Source: an uncultured Prevotellaceae bacterium | GTDB lineage: Bacteria; Bacteroidota; Bacteroidia; Bacteroidales; Bacteroidaceae | DNA: 64,000 nucleotides | NCBI GenBank assembly: GCA_900318795.1 | Contig: ONLU01000009.1 | Location: 62,001 to 126,000 of the forward strand | Direction of reading: 5' to 3' | Shown: positions 55,566 through 62,112 of the stretch, piece by piece | How the letters are laid out: every line of letters starts with the position of its first letter | How positions within the stretch are numbered: the stretch's first letter is position 1 | Made by a program: the position numbers and the translations under genes | Notes under the pieces: model-generated | The model's input: the letters and a program-made list of their open reading frames with translations, nothing else | Told to the model about the DNA's origin: nothing | Database searches by the model: none

Positions 55566-56225
55566 ATGAACGCGTTGGATAATGCTAATATCGAGAAACC
55601 TCGCTCAGGACTTGCCTCCTTTGCCTTCCCCGAAGCCAAGAGCTCAAAGACAGGGGTGTCGGTAGAGTATGTGCCGTCCCCAGACCGCCAGTGGTATGTG
55701 CTGCGCATCAAGTATGGCAAGGTTCAGGCCGTTGCCGACTCGCTGATCGAGCAGGGCACCTATGTCTATCTGGCCATGGTTTGGAAGGATATCCGCAACA
55801 AGGTCACGGGCAAGAAGCACCGCAAGCTGTTTCCCTTCATGAACATCCTTTTTGCCTATGTCACTCCCTCCGAGGCTGAGAAGTATGTCAAGGACTCCCG
55901 GGAGTCGCGCTATACCACCTACTATTACAATCATTTCGACCAGGGTCCGGACGGACTGAATCCTCCTCTCACCGTCAGCACGGCAGACATGGAGCCTTTC
56001 GTCCGCCTCACCATGTTGCGCGACGAGCATGTCATGGAGGTCGACCTCAACAGTTGCAACTTCGTCTCCGACGACCTCGTGCGTGTCACCTTCGGACCTT
56101 TCGAGGGCCTGACAGGCCGTGTAGCCCGCATAGCCCGCCAGAAGCGCGTAGTCATCTACATCAACGGCCTGAAGTCCGGCCTAACCACCGCCTACATCCC
56201 CCCCTACTGTCTGGAAAAGGTCTAA
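55566..56225 (+). CDS. upxY: UpxY-family (NusG-like) transcription antiterminator
   Basis: 219 residues from the ATG at 55566 (MNALDNANIEKPRSGLASFA); the longer frame overlaps the YfhO-like gene and promoter. The N-terminal NGN domain shows RQWYVLRIKYGKVQAVADSL and YVYLAMVWKDIRNKV, and a C-terminal KOW-like part shows VRVTFGPFEGLTGRVARIARQKRVVIYI. UpxY proteins in Bacteroides let RNA polymerase read through the leaders of capsular polysaccharide operons. Here the only downstream plus-strand surface genes are wzi-like and a lipoprotein, separated by 496 bp of repeats, so it looks like the remnant or outpost of a capsule locus. Confidence 0.85.
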   Translation: MNALDNANIEKPRSGLASFAFPEAKSSKTGVSVEYVPSPDRQWYVLRIKYGKVQAVADSLIEQGTYVYLAMVWKDIRNKVTGKKHRKLFPFMNILFAYVTPSEAEKYVKDSRESRYTTYYYNHFDQGPDGLNPPLTVSTADMEPFVRLTMLRDEHVMEVDLNSCNFVSDDLVRVTFGPFEGLTGRVARIARQKRVVIYINGLKSGLTTAYIPPYCLEKV

Positions 56226-56336
56226 GCGGCTCCGCCGCAGTTCAAAGTTCAAAGTTCAACGCGGCTCCGCCGCAGTTCAAAGCCGCTCTGACCTTGAACC
56301 TTGAACCTTGAACCTTGAACCGCGGCAAAGCCGCCT
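56226..56336. repeat. Inverted heptamer/palindrome array after upxY-like gene
   Basis: GCGGC-TCC-GCCGC twice with TTCAAAG heptamers, then a turn (GCCGCTCTGA), then CCTTGAA heptamers and GCGGC-AAA-GCCGC. The arms are oppositely oriented, so the transcript end can fold back. Confidence 0.92.
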
Positions 56337-56338
56337 AA

Positions 56339-56454
56339 AAACTCAAGCCGGACCTTTGATGGTCCGCGCTTACCTTAATGTAAGAGCGACAGGCGGAGCG
56401 GTTTTCTTCCTCCTGAGGAGGGAGAATACAAGAGACGGGGGATGTTCGAAAAAG
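56339..56454 (+). repeat. Composite palindromic element, copy 2
   Basis: Begins AAACTCAAGCCGGACC and ends GATGTTCGAAAAAG. It contains GGACC-N6-GGTCC, CTTACCTTAATGTAAG and CCTCCTGAGGAGG, and lacks the CCCCTTCAAGG hairpin module found in copies 3 and 4. Confidence 0.9.
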
Positions 56455-56537
56455 ATGTATGATGGAAGAAGTAAGAAGGAAGATGTAAGAAGGATGATGT
56501 CTGATGTCTGAAGGATGATGTCTGATGTAAGAAGTAA
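56454..56537 (+). repeat. GATGTCT-type heptamer array (12 x 7 bp)
   Basis: Twelve in-register heptamers: GATGTAT, GATGGAA, GAAGTAA, GAAGGAA, GATGTAA, GAAGGAT, GATGTCT x2, GAAGGAT, GATGTCT, GATGTAA, GAAGTAA. The last five and the following ~20 bp recur at 59894-59950. The unit is related to the reverse complement of the folK repeat. Confidence 0.92.
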
Positions 56538-56574
56538 CCTTGCCCGGCCTTCGACCTTGCCGTAAGGCGATTAA

Positions 56575-56716
56575 AAACTCAAGCCGGACCTTTGATGGTC
56601 CGCGCTTACCTTAATGTAAGAGCGACAGGCGGAGCGGTTTTCTTCCTCCTGAGGAGGGAGAATACAAGAGGGAGCCCCTTCAAGGTTGAAGGGGACGGGG
56701 GATGTTCGAAAAAAGA
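56575..56716 (+). repeat. Composite palindromic element, copy 3 (leader of wzi-like gene)
   Basis: Same element as at 56339, but with an added hairpin module CCCCTTCAAGGTTGAAGGGG before the GACGGGGGATGTTCGAAAAAA end. It stops 6 nt before the wzi-like ATG and therefore forms its leader. Confidence 0.9.
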
Positions 56717-56721
56717 AGTTT

Positions 56722-58254
56722 ATGTTACAAAGATTAATGTTTTTATGTATGTCATTATGTGCCTGGACGACAGGGGCTGTAATGGCACAAGACATAGAAG
56801 TACCTCAAACGGATTCGTTGGGTACGAACATGAGCTTTGAGCTGACGGCAGAAACCGCCCTCGGCACAGGCGACTGGAACGCTTACCAAACCGTTTCCAA
56901 CCGCTACCACACCCTCGGACTGCGCCCGAATACCGCTGTGGGACGCGCTGCCCTGACCCTGACCCACGACTTCTCGAAGAACTATCGCATGACGGCAGTC
57001 GCAGACGCGTTAGGCTCCATCCATGGTGACCACAAGTTCTACCTGCAGCAGCTGTATGTGAACTTCAAGCTCCACCACTTCTTCGCAGAGATCGGTTCCA
57101 GGGAGATAGAACCCATTCTGCGCAGTCGGAGACTGTCCTCTGGTAACATCATTGAGTCGGGCAATGCCAAGCCCATTCCCCAGCTGCGCATAGGCACGGA
57201 CGGCTTCTGGACCGTCCCGGGACTCAACAAGTGGCTCGAGGTCTACTTCGACGGAGCCTACGGCAAGTATATTGACGGAGGCTACAAGCAGGATGTCGCC
57301 ACCAGCTTGCAGACGACCTTCACCCGTGGCATGTGGATGCACCACAAGAAACTCTATCTCAGGTCGAACTCCCAAAAGCTGTTCTACGGTATGATTGGCA
57401 TCGACCATTTCGTGCAGTTCGGTGTGCAGCGCTATGACTTTGTCGACGGCCAGATGGTGCTCATCAAGGACAGCCCCGCTACCATCAAGGACTTCTGGCG
57501 GGCGTTAATCCCTAAGGGCGATAGTGGCTATGCCACGAACGGAGGTGGCGAGGACTGGGTGTATGGTAACCATTTGGGCTCCTATACCATCCAGATAGGT
57601 TGTAACATCACCCCCCGTCATCAGGTGAATGCATTCATGGACAACATCTTCGAGGACGGCTCGGGCATGGCCAAGCGCAATGGCTGGGACGGCCTCTGGG
57701 GACTGTCCTATCAGAATACCACGGAGGGTGTCCAATATGTCCGCGGGGCAACCTTCGAATATCTCCAGACCACCAACCAGTCGGGTGTGTTGCACTTCGA
57801 CCCGGGCGACTGGACTGGTGAGATGCGTAACATCCCGAGCGAGCATTATTCGACAGGCAATGATGACTATTATAACAATAGTTTTTACCAGAGCTATACG
57901 ACGTATGGCATGGGGCAGGGCACACCCTTGCTGCCTTCACCCAGATATCGCGGGGCACTGACCTATAACTCCACCAATATCAAGGCGTGGCATGTAGGGG
58001 TAGAGGGCGACCTCCTCCAGTCCCCCCGGTACGGCAGTTTCAGCTACCTCGTCAAGGGCTCTTACCGCAAGAGCTATGGTCAACATGTCTATCCGTTCCT
58101 GGTTCCTGAGCATACCTTCAGCATGCTGGTGGAGGCAGACTGGGCGAAAGGCCCCTGGCGGGGCAGCGTCTCCTACGGTCTGGACGGTGGAGACATTTAT
58201 GGTAACAACAATACGTTTGACTTTAAGGTTACTTATCATGGCAGGATTTTCTAA
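56722..58254 (+). CDS. Capsule-assembly Wzi-family outer-membrane protein
   Basis: 510 residues from the ATG at 56722 (MLQRLMFLCMSLCAWTTGAV), whose signal peptide ends near VMAQ; the ATG at 56686 lies in the repeat. The mature protein is rich in beta-strand, aromatic and Gly residues (FYLQQLYVNFKLHHFFAEIGS, RIGTDGFWTVPG, GVEGDLLQSPRYGSFSYLVKG), ending TFDFKVTYHGRIF with an aromatic C-terminus, as outer-membrane barrels do. The pattern fits the Bacteroidetes capsule assembly Wzi family, related to a lectin-like barrel that anchors capsule. No other capsule synthesis gene is in the window. The next gene overlaps it by 17 nt. Confidence 0.85.
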   Translation: MLQRLMFLCMSLCAWTTGAVMAQDIEVPQTDSLGTNMSFELTAETALGTGDWNAYQTVSNRYHTLGLRPNTAVGRAALTLTHDFSKNYRMTAVADALGSIHGDHKFYLQQLYVNFKLHHFFAEIGSREIEPILRSRRLSSGNIIESGNAKPIPQLRIGTDGFWTVPGLNKWLEVYFDGAYGKYIDGGYKQDVATSLQTTFTRGMWMHHKKLYLRSNSQKLFYGMIGIDHFVQFGVQRYDFVDGQMVLIKDSPATIKDFWRALIPKGDSGYATNGGGEDWVYGNHLGSYTIQIGCNITPRHQVNAFMDNIFEDGSGMAKRNGWDGLWGLSYQNTTEGVQYVRGATFEYLQTTNQSGVLHFDPGDWTGEMRNIPSEHYSTGNDDYYNNSFYQSYTTYGMGQGTPLLPSPRYRGALTYNSTNIKAWHVGVEGDLLQSPRYGSFSYLVKGSYRKSYGQHVYPFLVPEHTFSMLVEADWAKGPWRGSVSYGLDGGDIYGNNNTFDFKVTYHGRIF

Positions 58255-58675
58255 ATGGACCTATAGATGCATAGCCCTTTTGGTGATGACCGTATCCTTC
58301 TGCGCATGCGACAAGACACAGGATGTGGACTATTTCGGACAGTGGGAACTGAAGGTCGCCTACGTGACCAATGAGCAAGACCCCTCCCGTCAGGACACCA
58401 TCAGGGCAGAGCGACGCTATATGTGTATTCAGGGCGAGATTGTATGGCTGAATGCTATTGATATTGGCGATGGCTATGGCCACTACACCCAGCGTGGTGA
58501 CAGCCTGTTCATCGTCTTCTACCAGGATGGAGCCCAGCAAGACTGTAAATACACAGCAGACCAGTTCGGTTTCTATCACTACAAAGACGTCCGCGTAAAA
58601 GTAGACCACCACGACAGCGATGCCCTGATCCTCTCAAAAGGCAAAGACAAATGGTACTTCGACCGAGTCTTTTAA
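58238..58675 (+). CDS. Lipocalin-like lipoprotein
   Basis: 145 residues from the ATG at 58238, overlapping the wzi-like gene by 17 nt. The lipoprotein signal is KWTYRCIALLVMTVSFCAC with the lipobox ending at Cys near 22-24. The mature part (VDYFGQWELKVAYVTNEQD, YMCIQGEIVWLNAID, YTQRGDSLFIVFYQDG, FYHYKDVRVKVDHHDSDALIL) has the short beta-hairpin rhythm of lipocalin-like domains common in Bacteroidetes. The coding overlap implies co-expression with wzi. The role is unknown; a partner or small-ligand binder at the outer membrane is plausible. Confidence 0.75.
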   Translation: MAGFSKWTYRCIALLVMTVSFCACDKTQDVDYFGQWELKVAYVTNEQDPSRQDTIRAERRYMCIQGEIVWLNAIDIGDGYGHYTQRGDSLFIVFYQDGAQQDCKYTADQFGFYHYKDVRVKVDHHDSDALILSKGKDKWYFDRVF

Positions 58676-58950
58676 GCGGCAAAGCCGCAGTTCAACGGGC
58701 CTTTGGCCCAGTTCAAAGTTCAACGGCCTTCGGCCAGTTCAAAGTTCAACGGGCCTTCGGCCAGTTCAAAGTTCAAAGTTCAACGGCCTTCGACCAGTTC
58801 AACGCGTCTTCACCGTCTTGCTCCTTGAACCTTGAACCTTGAACCTTGAACCGCGGCTCCGCCGCCTTGAACCTTGAACCTTGAACCTTGAACCGCGGCA
58901 AAGCCGCATTGAACCGCGGCTCCGCCGCACTGCCCCGCGGCTCCGCCGCC
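58675..58950. repeat. Large inverted heptamer/palindrome array after the lipoprotein gene
   Basis: TTCAAAG-type heptamers with palindromes GCGGC-AAA-GCCGC, GGGCC-TTT-GGCCC and GGCC-TTC-GGCC on the left. CCTTGAA heptamers with GCGGC-TCC-GCCGC (three) and GCGGC-AAA-GCCGC are on the right. It lies between the convergent lipoprotein gene and the amidase relic and invades the relic's C-terminal reading frame. Confidence 0.93.
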
Positions 58951-59283
58951 TAAGTCCGACAACTCCCTGCGGAGTTGATTCATCCTTTCCGAAGGATGTA
59001 CGCAATGTTCACCCAATTCCGATACACCCAAGATCTTGGCTTTAGGATAGAGCTTACGGAGCCGACAAAGCTCCTCAATAAGCCCTTCCCTCTGTACCTT
59101 TAGGTCAGAGAACCTTGTCATCGACCCATGGGTCGCTCTGACCTCGGTCAGAGAACTTTGAACCTTGATCCTTGAACCTTGAACCGCGGCTTCGCCGCAT
59201 TGAACCTTGAACCGGGCCTTTGGCCCGTTGAACCGCGGCAAAGCCGCCCCGTCATTGACGAGAATAAATTTGATTTTCTTCAT
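58810..59283 (-). pseudogene. N-acetylmuramoyl-L-alanine amidase relic with repeat insertions
   Basis: The minus-strand frame is open for 157 codons but is a mosaic. Residues 1-12 (MKKIKFILVNDG) look like an amidase start. About 13-56 are translated repeat (FNGPKARFKVQCGEAAVQG). Residues ~58-110 (DLKVQREGLIEELCRLRKLY, then PKAKILGVSELGEHCVHPSE) match the C-terminal part of small Bacteroidetes amidases, in which YPKAxIxGHRDL is expected. The rest is repeat again (GSRFKVQGGGAAVQGSRFKV). The zinc-binding N-terminal His region and the central catalytic core are gone, and HRDL has become VSEL. I regard it as non-functional. It ends the minus-strand cassette 59.5-61.4 kb. Confidence 0.65.
59103..59247. 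repeat. Heptamer/palindrome block inside the amidase relic
   Basis: Contains CGACCCATGGGTCG, CTGACC-TC-GGTCAG, CCTTGAA heptamers, GCGGC-TTC-GCCGC, GGGCC-TTT-GGCCC and GCGGC-AAA-GCCGC. It splits the amidase remnant after codon ~12. Confidence 0.88.
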
Positions 59284-59357
59284 ATCATTACCTTTTTTGA
59301 TTCATGTGAAAGAAAAGCCCTCCGCCCCCTGCGGAGCGGAAGGACTGATGAGATAAA

Positions 59358-59540
59358 CTACAAGATGTAGTGAGCGCAGCTGGTAGTGAACGAGCCACCC
59401 AGGAGCAGACCGATGACATAGGCCAACACCTTCAGCACGATCACCCACCAAGGGTCATTCACTTTAACACCAGCCTCCCGACACTTCACGGGATCAGCAA
59501 CAATATTCTCAATTTGCTTCTCAGAAAGTTTAATCTTCAT
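59358..59540 (-). CDS. Small single-span membrane protein (smalltalk-like)
   Basis: 60 residues: a polar, charged N-terminus MKIKLSEKQIENIVADPVKC, then one helix (WWVIVLKVLAYVIGLLLGGS) and the tail FTTSCAHYIL. Bacteroidetes genomes often have a very short membrane protein called smalltalk directly upstream of an N-acetylmuramoyl-L-alanine amidase, ending with a TTSC-like tail. Position and tail agree here, although this one is longer. Function is unknown; a holin-like or accessory role to the amidase is only a guess. Leader is AT-rich. Confidence 0.6.
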   Translation of the reverse strand: MKIKLSEKQIENIVADPVKCREAGVKVNDPWWVIVLKVLAYVIGLLLGGSFTTSCAHYIL

Positions 59541-59574
59541 AAAATATAAATTTTAAATTTTTAATTAAAAATGG

Positions 59575-59736
59575 AGTTCAACGCGTCTCCGCCGCAGTTC
59601 AAAGTTCAACGCGCCTCCGCCGCAGTTCAAAGTTCAACGCGTCTCCGCCGCAGTTCAAAGCCGCTCTGACCTTGAACCTTGTCATCGACCTTCGACCTTG
59701 AACTTTGAACCTTGAACCAAATCGCCGTAAGGCGAT
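59575..59736. repeat. Heptamer/palindrome array upstream of the small membrane protein gene
   Basis: Three tandem ~30-nt units of GCG(T/C)CTCCGCCGC plus TTCAAAG heptamers, then a turn (AGCCGCTCTGACC), CCTTGAA-type units and the palindrome ATCGCC-GTAA-GGCGAT. Confidence 0.9.
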
Positions 59737-59740
59737 TAAG

Positions 59741-59888
59741 AACTCCAAGCCGGACCTTTGATGGTCCGCGCTTACCTTAATGTAAGAGCGACAGGCGGAG
59801 CGGTTTTCTTCCCCCTGAGGGGGGAGAATACAAGAGAGAGGTGGAGCCCCTTCAAGGTTGAAGGGGACGGGGGATGTTCGAAAAAAGA
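59741..59888 (+). repeat. Composite palindromic element, copy 4
   Basis: Same order as copies 1-3 (GGACC-N6-GGTCC, CTTACCTTAATGTAAG, CCCCCTGAGGGGG in place of CCTCCTGAGGAGG with a compensatory change keeping the stem, CCCCTTCAAGG hairpin, GATGTTCGAAAAAA end). Confidence 0.9.
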
Positions 59889-60010
59889 TGTCTGATGTCT
59901 GAAGGATGATGTCTGATGTAAGAAGTAACCTTGCCCAGCCTTCGACCTTCGACTTTCGACCTTGAACCTTGAACCGCGGCAAAGCCGCATTGAACCGCGG
60001 CTCCGCCGCC
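59887..60010. repeat. GATGTCT heptamers followed by CCTTGAA/palindrome block
   Basis: Six GATGTCT-type heptamers (59887-59928), then TTCGACC/TTGAACC heptamers, GCGGC-AAA-GCCGC and GCGGC-TCC-GCCGC, ending right at the stop codon of the DUF6266-like gene (60012). Confidence 0.9.
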
Positions 60011-60011
60011 A

Positions 60012-60773
60012 TTATTCATCCGAGTTCGTTCCACCATCCGGATCCCGCTCACCATCCCCCGTGCCGGAGCCTGTGCCGGAGCCACCACCCGTGTTGTCCC
60101 CACCTTCAGTGCCAGACGGGTTCGAAGGATTCGACGGGGTAGAGGGGTTCGAAGTCGAAGACCCAGAACCGCCGTCCGTGCCGGAGCCACTGCCGGAGCC
60201 ACTGCCGGAACCACTGCTGGAGTTCGTCACAGTCGTAGTACCATCCGCATTGATGGTCGTTGTAGTACCGTTCTCAGCCACGATGATGATCACAGTGCTG
60301 TCACCAACCAGAGCGTTCAGAGTGATGGTGTTAGGCCAGGGTCCAGTCAGGAACACATCATTGTAGCCACTCTTTGCCGCAATCTGGATGCTCTTCGCGT
60401 GCTCTGCGGCATAGTCACAGATAGCCTGTTCCACATGATCGATTGTCACATTCTCACCGGCCACATACCGTTCCGCCAATGGAGTCAACGCCATTGTGAG
60501 CGCCTTGCCGTTCACAGAGTAATAGCGGTTCGAAGCAGTACCATTCCCGCTGGGAGTAAACGTCTGCTTGATGGTACGATGGTGATACTTCATGTGCATC
60601 TGCACCATCTTGAAGATAGCCTGTCGCTTTTTCGCTTCAGGAGTCTTATACACGCTGGCAGGCATGGTAGGAGTACTACGGACATAAGTCACGCCGTTAC
60701 GGGTTACATACGTGATACCATCGATGGTACCGTTAGTCTTGCGGCCAGGGCCGAGTTGCTTGATTTGTGCCAT
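60012..60773 (-). CDS. DUF6266-like protein with long Ser/Gly-rich tail
   Basis: 253 residues. The N-terminal ~175 residues start MAQIKQLGPGRKTNGTIDGI and have TYVTRNGVTYVRSTPTMPAS and KRQAIFKMVQMHMKYHHRTI, which resemble DUF6266-type proteins of Bacteroidetes (opening pattern: K-hydrophobic-G ... YRxxN/G-V-xYVRS). From about 180 the tail is low complexity: SGSGSGSGSGSGT, NPSTPSNPSNPSGTEGG, GTGSGTGDGERDPDGG. It is encoded partly by 12-bp tandem units (near 60180-60215). No signal peptide. Function unknown; it is part of the cassette with a peptidase and an amidase relic. The stop codon abuts a palindromic repeat. Confidence 0.7.
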   Translation of the reverse strand: MAQIKQLGPGRKTNGTIDGITYVTRNGVTYVRSTPTMPASVYKTPEAKKRQAIFKMVQMHMKYHHRTIKQTFTPSGNGTASNRYYSVNGKALTMALTPLAERYVAGENVTIDHVEQAICDYAAEHAKSIQIAAKSGYNDVFLTGPWPNTITLNALVGDSTVIIIVAENGTTTTINADGTTTVTNSSSGSGSGSGSGSGTDGGSGSSTSNPSTPSNPSNPSGTEGGDNTGGGSGTGSGTGDGERDPDGGTNSDE

Positions 60774-60802
60774 AATGAATGGAGTTTAAAAAGTTTAATT
60801 GT

Positions 60803-61432
60803 TTAATAGTTTAACAGAATAGCATTTGCATACGAGAGCTTACCGTATCCCAGTTTCCCGTTGCTGCGGGCCTTCAGGATGTTGTGGCGGTTACGCTCCT
60901 TCGAGACGTAAGAAACGTGGATGAAGTTCGGATAAAGGATCAACTGGTCGTAGTCAATCTCGTGACTGGTGATGATGAGGCGGAACGCCTTGATAAGCAC
61001 TTCCCGCCGTCCTTGAACCTTGATCTTTGTCATCGACCCTTGGGTCGCTCTGACCTTGGTCAGAGAACCTTGAACCGCGTCTCCGCCGCCTTGAACTTTG
61101 AACTTTGAACTTTGAACTGGGCGAAGCCCGTTGAACCGCGGCTCCGCCGCATAGTTGACGTAAAAGTCAGCGGCGCATCCTTGCATATGCTGGCTACGCT
61201 CCGAAGAATGAGCCAACCTGTCGTTCAGCGCCTTGGTCCTGAACCCGCTGGTGATGACCACCGGCAGTTGCAGTGCCTCTCTCAGAGGCTTCAGCGTTCC
61301 TTGGCAAAGCCTGCGCAAGTTCTCCACAGCCTCTTCAGGTGGAGTGTTGTCGATGCCGTGCCTGCTGGCCGTCTCGCTCACCACGAACTCTGAAAGCTTG
61401 AAGTGCGGAGATAAAAAGATGTCGTTTGTCAT
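60803..61432 (-). CDS. M15-type D-Ala-D-Ala carboxypeptidase-like protein with in-frame repeat insertion
   Basis: 209 residues from the ATG at 61432 (MTNDIFLSPHFKLSEFVVSE). The first part is a standard peptidase M15A/phage-endolysin-like domain: LPVVITSGFRTKALNDRLAH, then SERSQHMQGCAADFYV (zinc-ligand His and Asp). Normally a helix and the DQLI...WIHVSY segment follow directly. Here ~50 residues encoded by the repeat (EPRFNGLRPVQSSKFKVQGG ... KIKVQGRRE) intervene before LIKAFRLIITSHEIDYDQLI and PNFIHVSYVSKERNR, which carries the last zinc-ligand-type His. The frame is intact, so a protein may be made; activity is uncertain. First gene of the minus-strand cassette. Confidence 0.78.
   Translation of the reverse strand: MTNDIFLSPHFKLSEFVVSETASRHGIDNTPPEEAVENLRRLCQGTLKPLREALQLPVVITSGFRTKALNDRLAHSSERSQHMQGCAADFYVNYAAEPRFNGLRPVQSSKFKVQGGGDAVQGSLTKVRATQGSMTKIKVQGRREVLIKAFRLIITSHEIDYDQLILYPNFIHVSYVSKERNRHNILKARSNGKLGYGKLSYANAILLNY
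61001..61150 (-). repeat. Heptamer/palindrome block inserted in the M15-type gene
   Basis: About 150 bp (50 codons) with CGACCC-TT-GGGTCG, CTGACC-TT-GGTCAG, CCTTGAA and CTTTGAA heptamers, GGGC-GAA-GCCC and GCGGC-TCC-GCCGC. It is read in gene orientation as FKVQG-type peptide. Confidence 0.88.
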
Positions 61433-61789
61433 AAACATACATTTTTAATTGAACATAAAGTGATTTAACTCTCGGTTCGGTCTTCATGCTTCATGTGCAC
61501 CTGAAACTTGAATCCTGAATCTTGAACTGGGCCAAAGGCCCGTTGTCATCGACCTTCAGGTCGCTCTGACCTTGGTCAGAGAACCTTTGAACCTTGAACC
61601 GCGGCTTTGCCGCATTGAACTTTGAACTGCGGCTTTGCCGCGTTGAACCGCGGCTTTGCCGCCTAGCGGCTCCGCCGTGATTTCGCTTGCAAAGGTACGA
61701 CAGCCCGGTAGCTACGCGTTCTCCGCTATGCCGGGAAACAAAACAGTAGAATATTAACATTCTTAACATATAAAAACATTCAAACAGTT
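61433..61789. repeat. Divergent gap with heptamer/palindrome array (61503-61680)
   Basis: The gap holds no gene. From 61503 to 61680 it carries TTGAATC/CTTGAAC heptamers with GGGCC-AAA-GGCCC, CGACC-TTCA-GGTCG, CTGACC-TT-GGTCAG and three GCGGC-TTT-GCCGC. A minus-strand TACCTTTG (61697-61690) just beyond could be a -7 element, but it has no clear -33. Downstream of 61700 is plain AT-rich leader. Confidence 0.85.
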
Positions 61790-62082
61790 ATGAAGTTTAC
61801 TTTTTCACCAGATTTCCGCCAATCCTACTACCAGCAGCTGTTGAGCGTGATAGGTGCTGAGATTGACACCTACCGTGAGATTAGTGGAATTACCGTTAAA
61901 GAGTTGATGGCAAACCTCCATATCGGTCATGCCGTCATTAAAAGGTGTTGAGCGGCCAATCCGCCAGTCCCCTTTACTATCTCGCAGTCATCCAATATAT
62001 CATCGAGAAGTCATCCCCTGGTGATCCCCTCCCGGAGCAGTTCCTCAAAGACCTCCAAAGTCACTTCATAAAAACCAGATAA
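61790..62082 (+). pseudogene. Small XRE-like helix-turn-helix gene broken by a frameshift
   Basis: The ATG at 61790 gives 53 residues (MKFTFSPDFRQSYYQQLLSV ... HAVIKRC), stopping at 61951. The -1 frame continues without a stop from 61942 (KVLSGQSASPLYYLAVIQYI, then IEKSSPGDPLPEQFLKDLQS) to a TAA at 62080-62082. Joining them at the A-run (ATTAAAAGG, 61937-61945) restores a ~97-residue protein. Its middle ISGITVKELMANLHIGHAVI plus KKVLSGQSASP reads like a Cro/XRE HTH ending in the usual LSG turn. A one-base loss in the A tract explains this simply. It is upstream of the darTG-like pair. Confidence 0.6.
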
Positions 62083-62112
62083 GCATCCCCCTTGCCCCCT
62101 GTCAGGAGACAA

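Noticed and set aside
56592..56840. 82-codon plus-strand frame beginning in composite element copy 3
   Set aside because: The conserved 25-residue start is shared by all element copies, but beyond it the frame runs out of phase through the wzi-like signal sequence. Kept as a property of the element.
51924..59888. Composite element as an insertion sequence
   Set aside because: No transposase frame, no terminal inverted repeat pair and no obvious target duplication could be seen.
59599..60012. 137-codon minus-strand frame across 59.6-60.0 kb
   Set aside because: It consists wholly of repeat and composite-element sequence (FKVQG-type peptide, reverse of the MVRAYLN frame) with no independent domain, so it is treated as repeat, not a gene.
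38679..61680. Heptamer/palindrome arrays as a CRISPR
   Set aside because: Units are 7 bp without unique spacers of constant length, and no cas genes are present.
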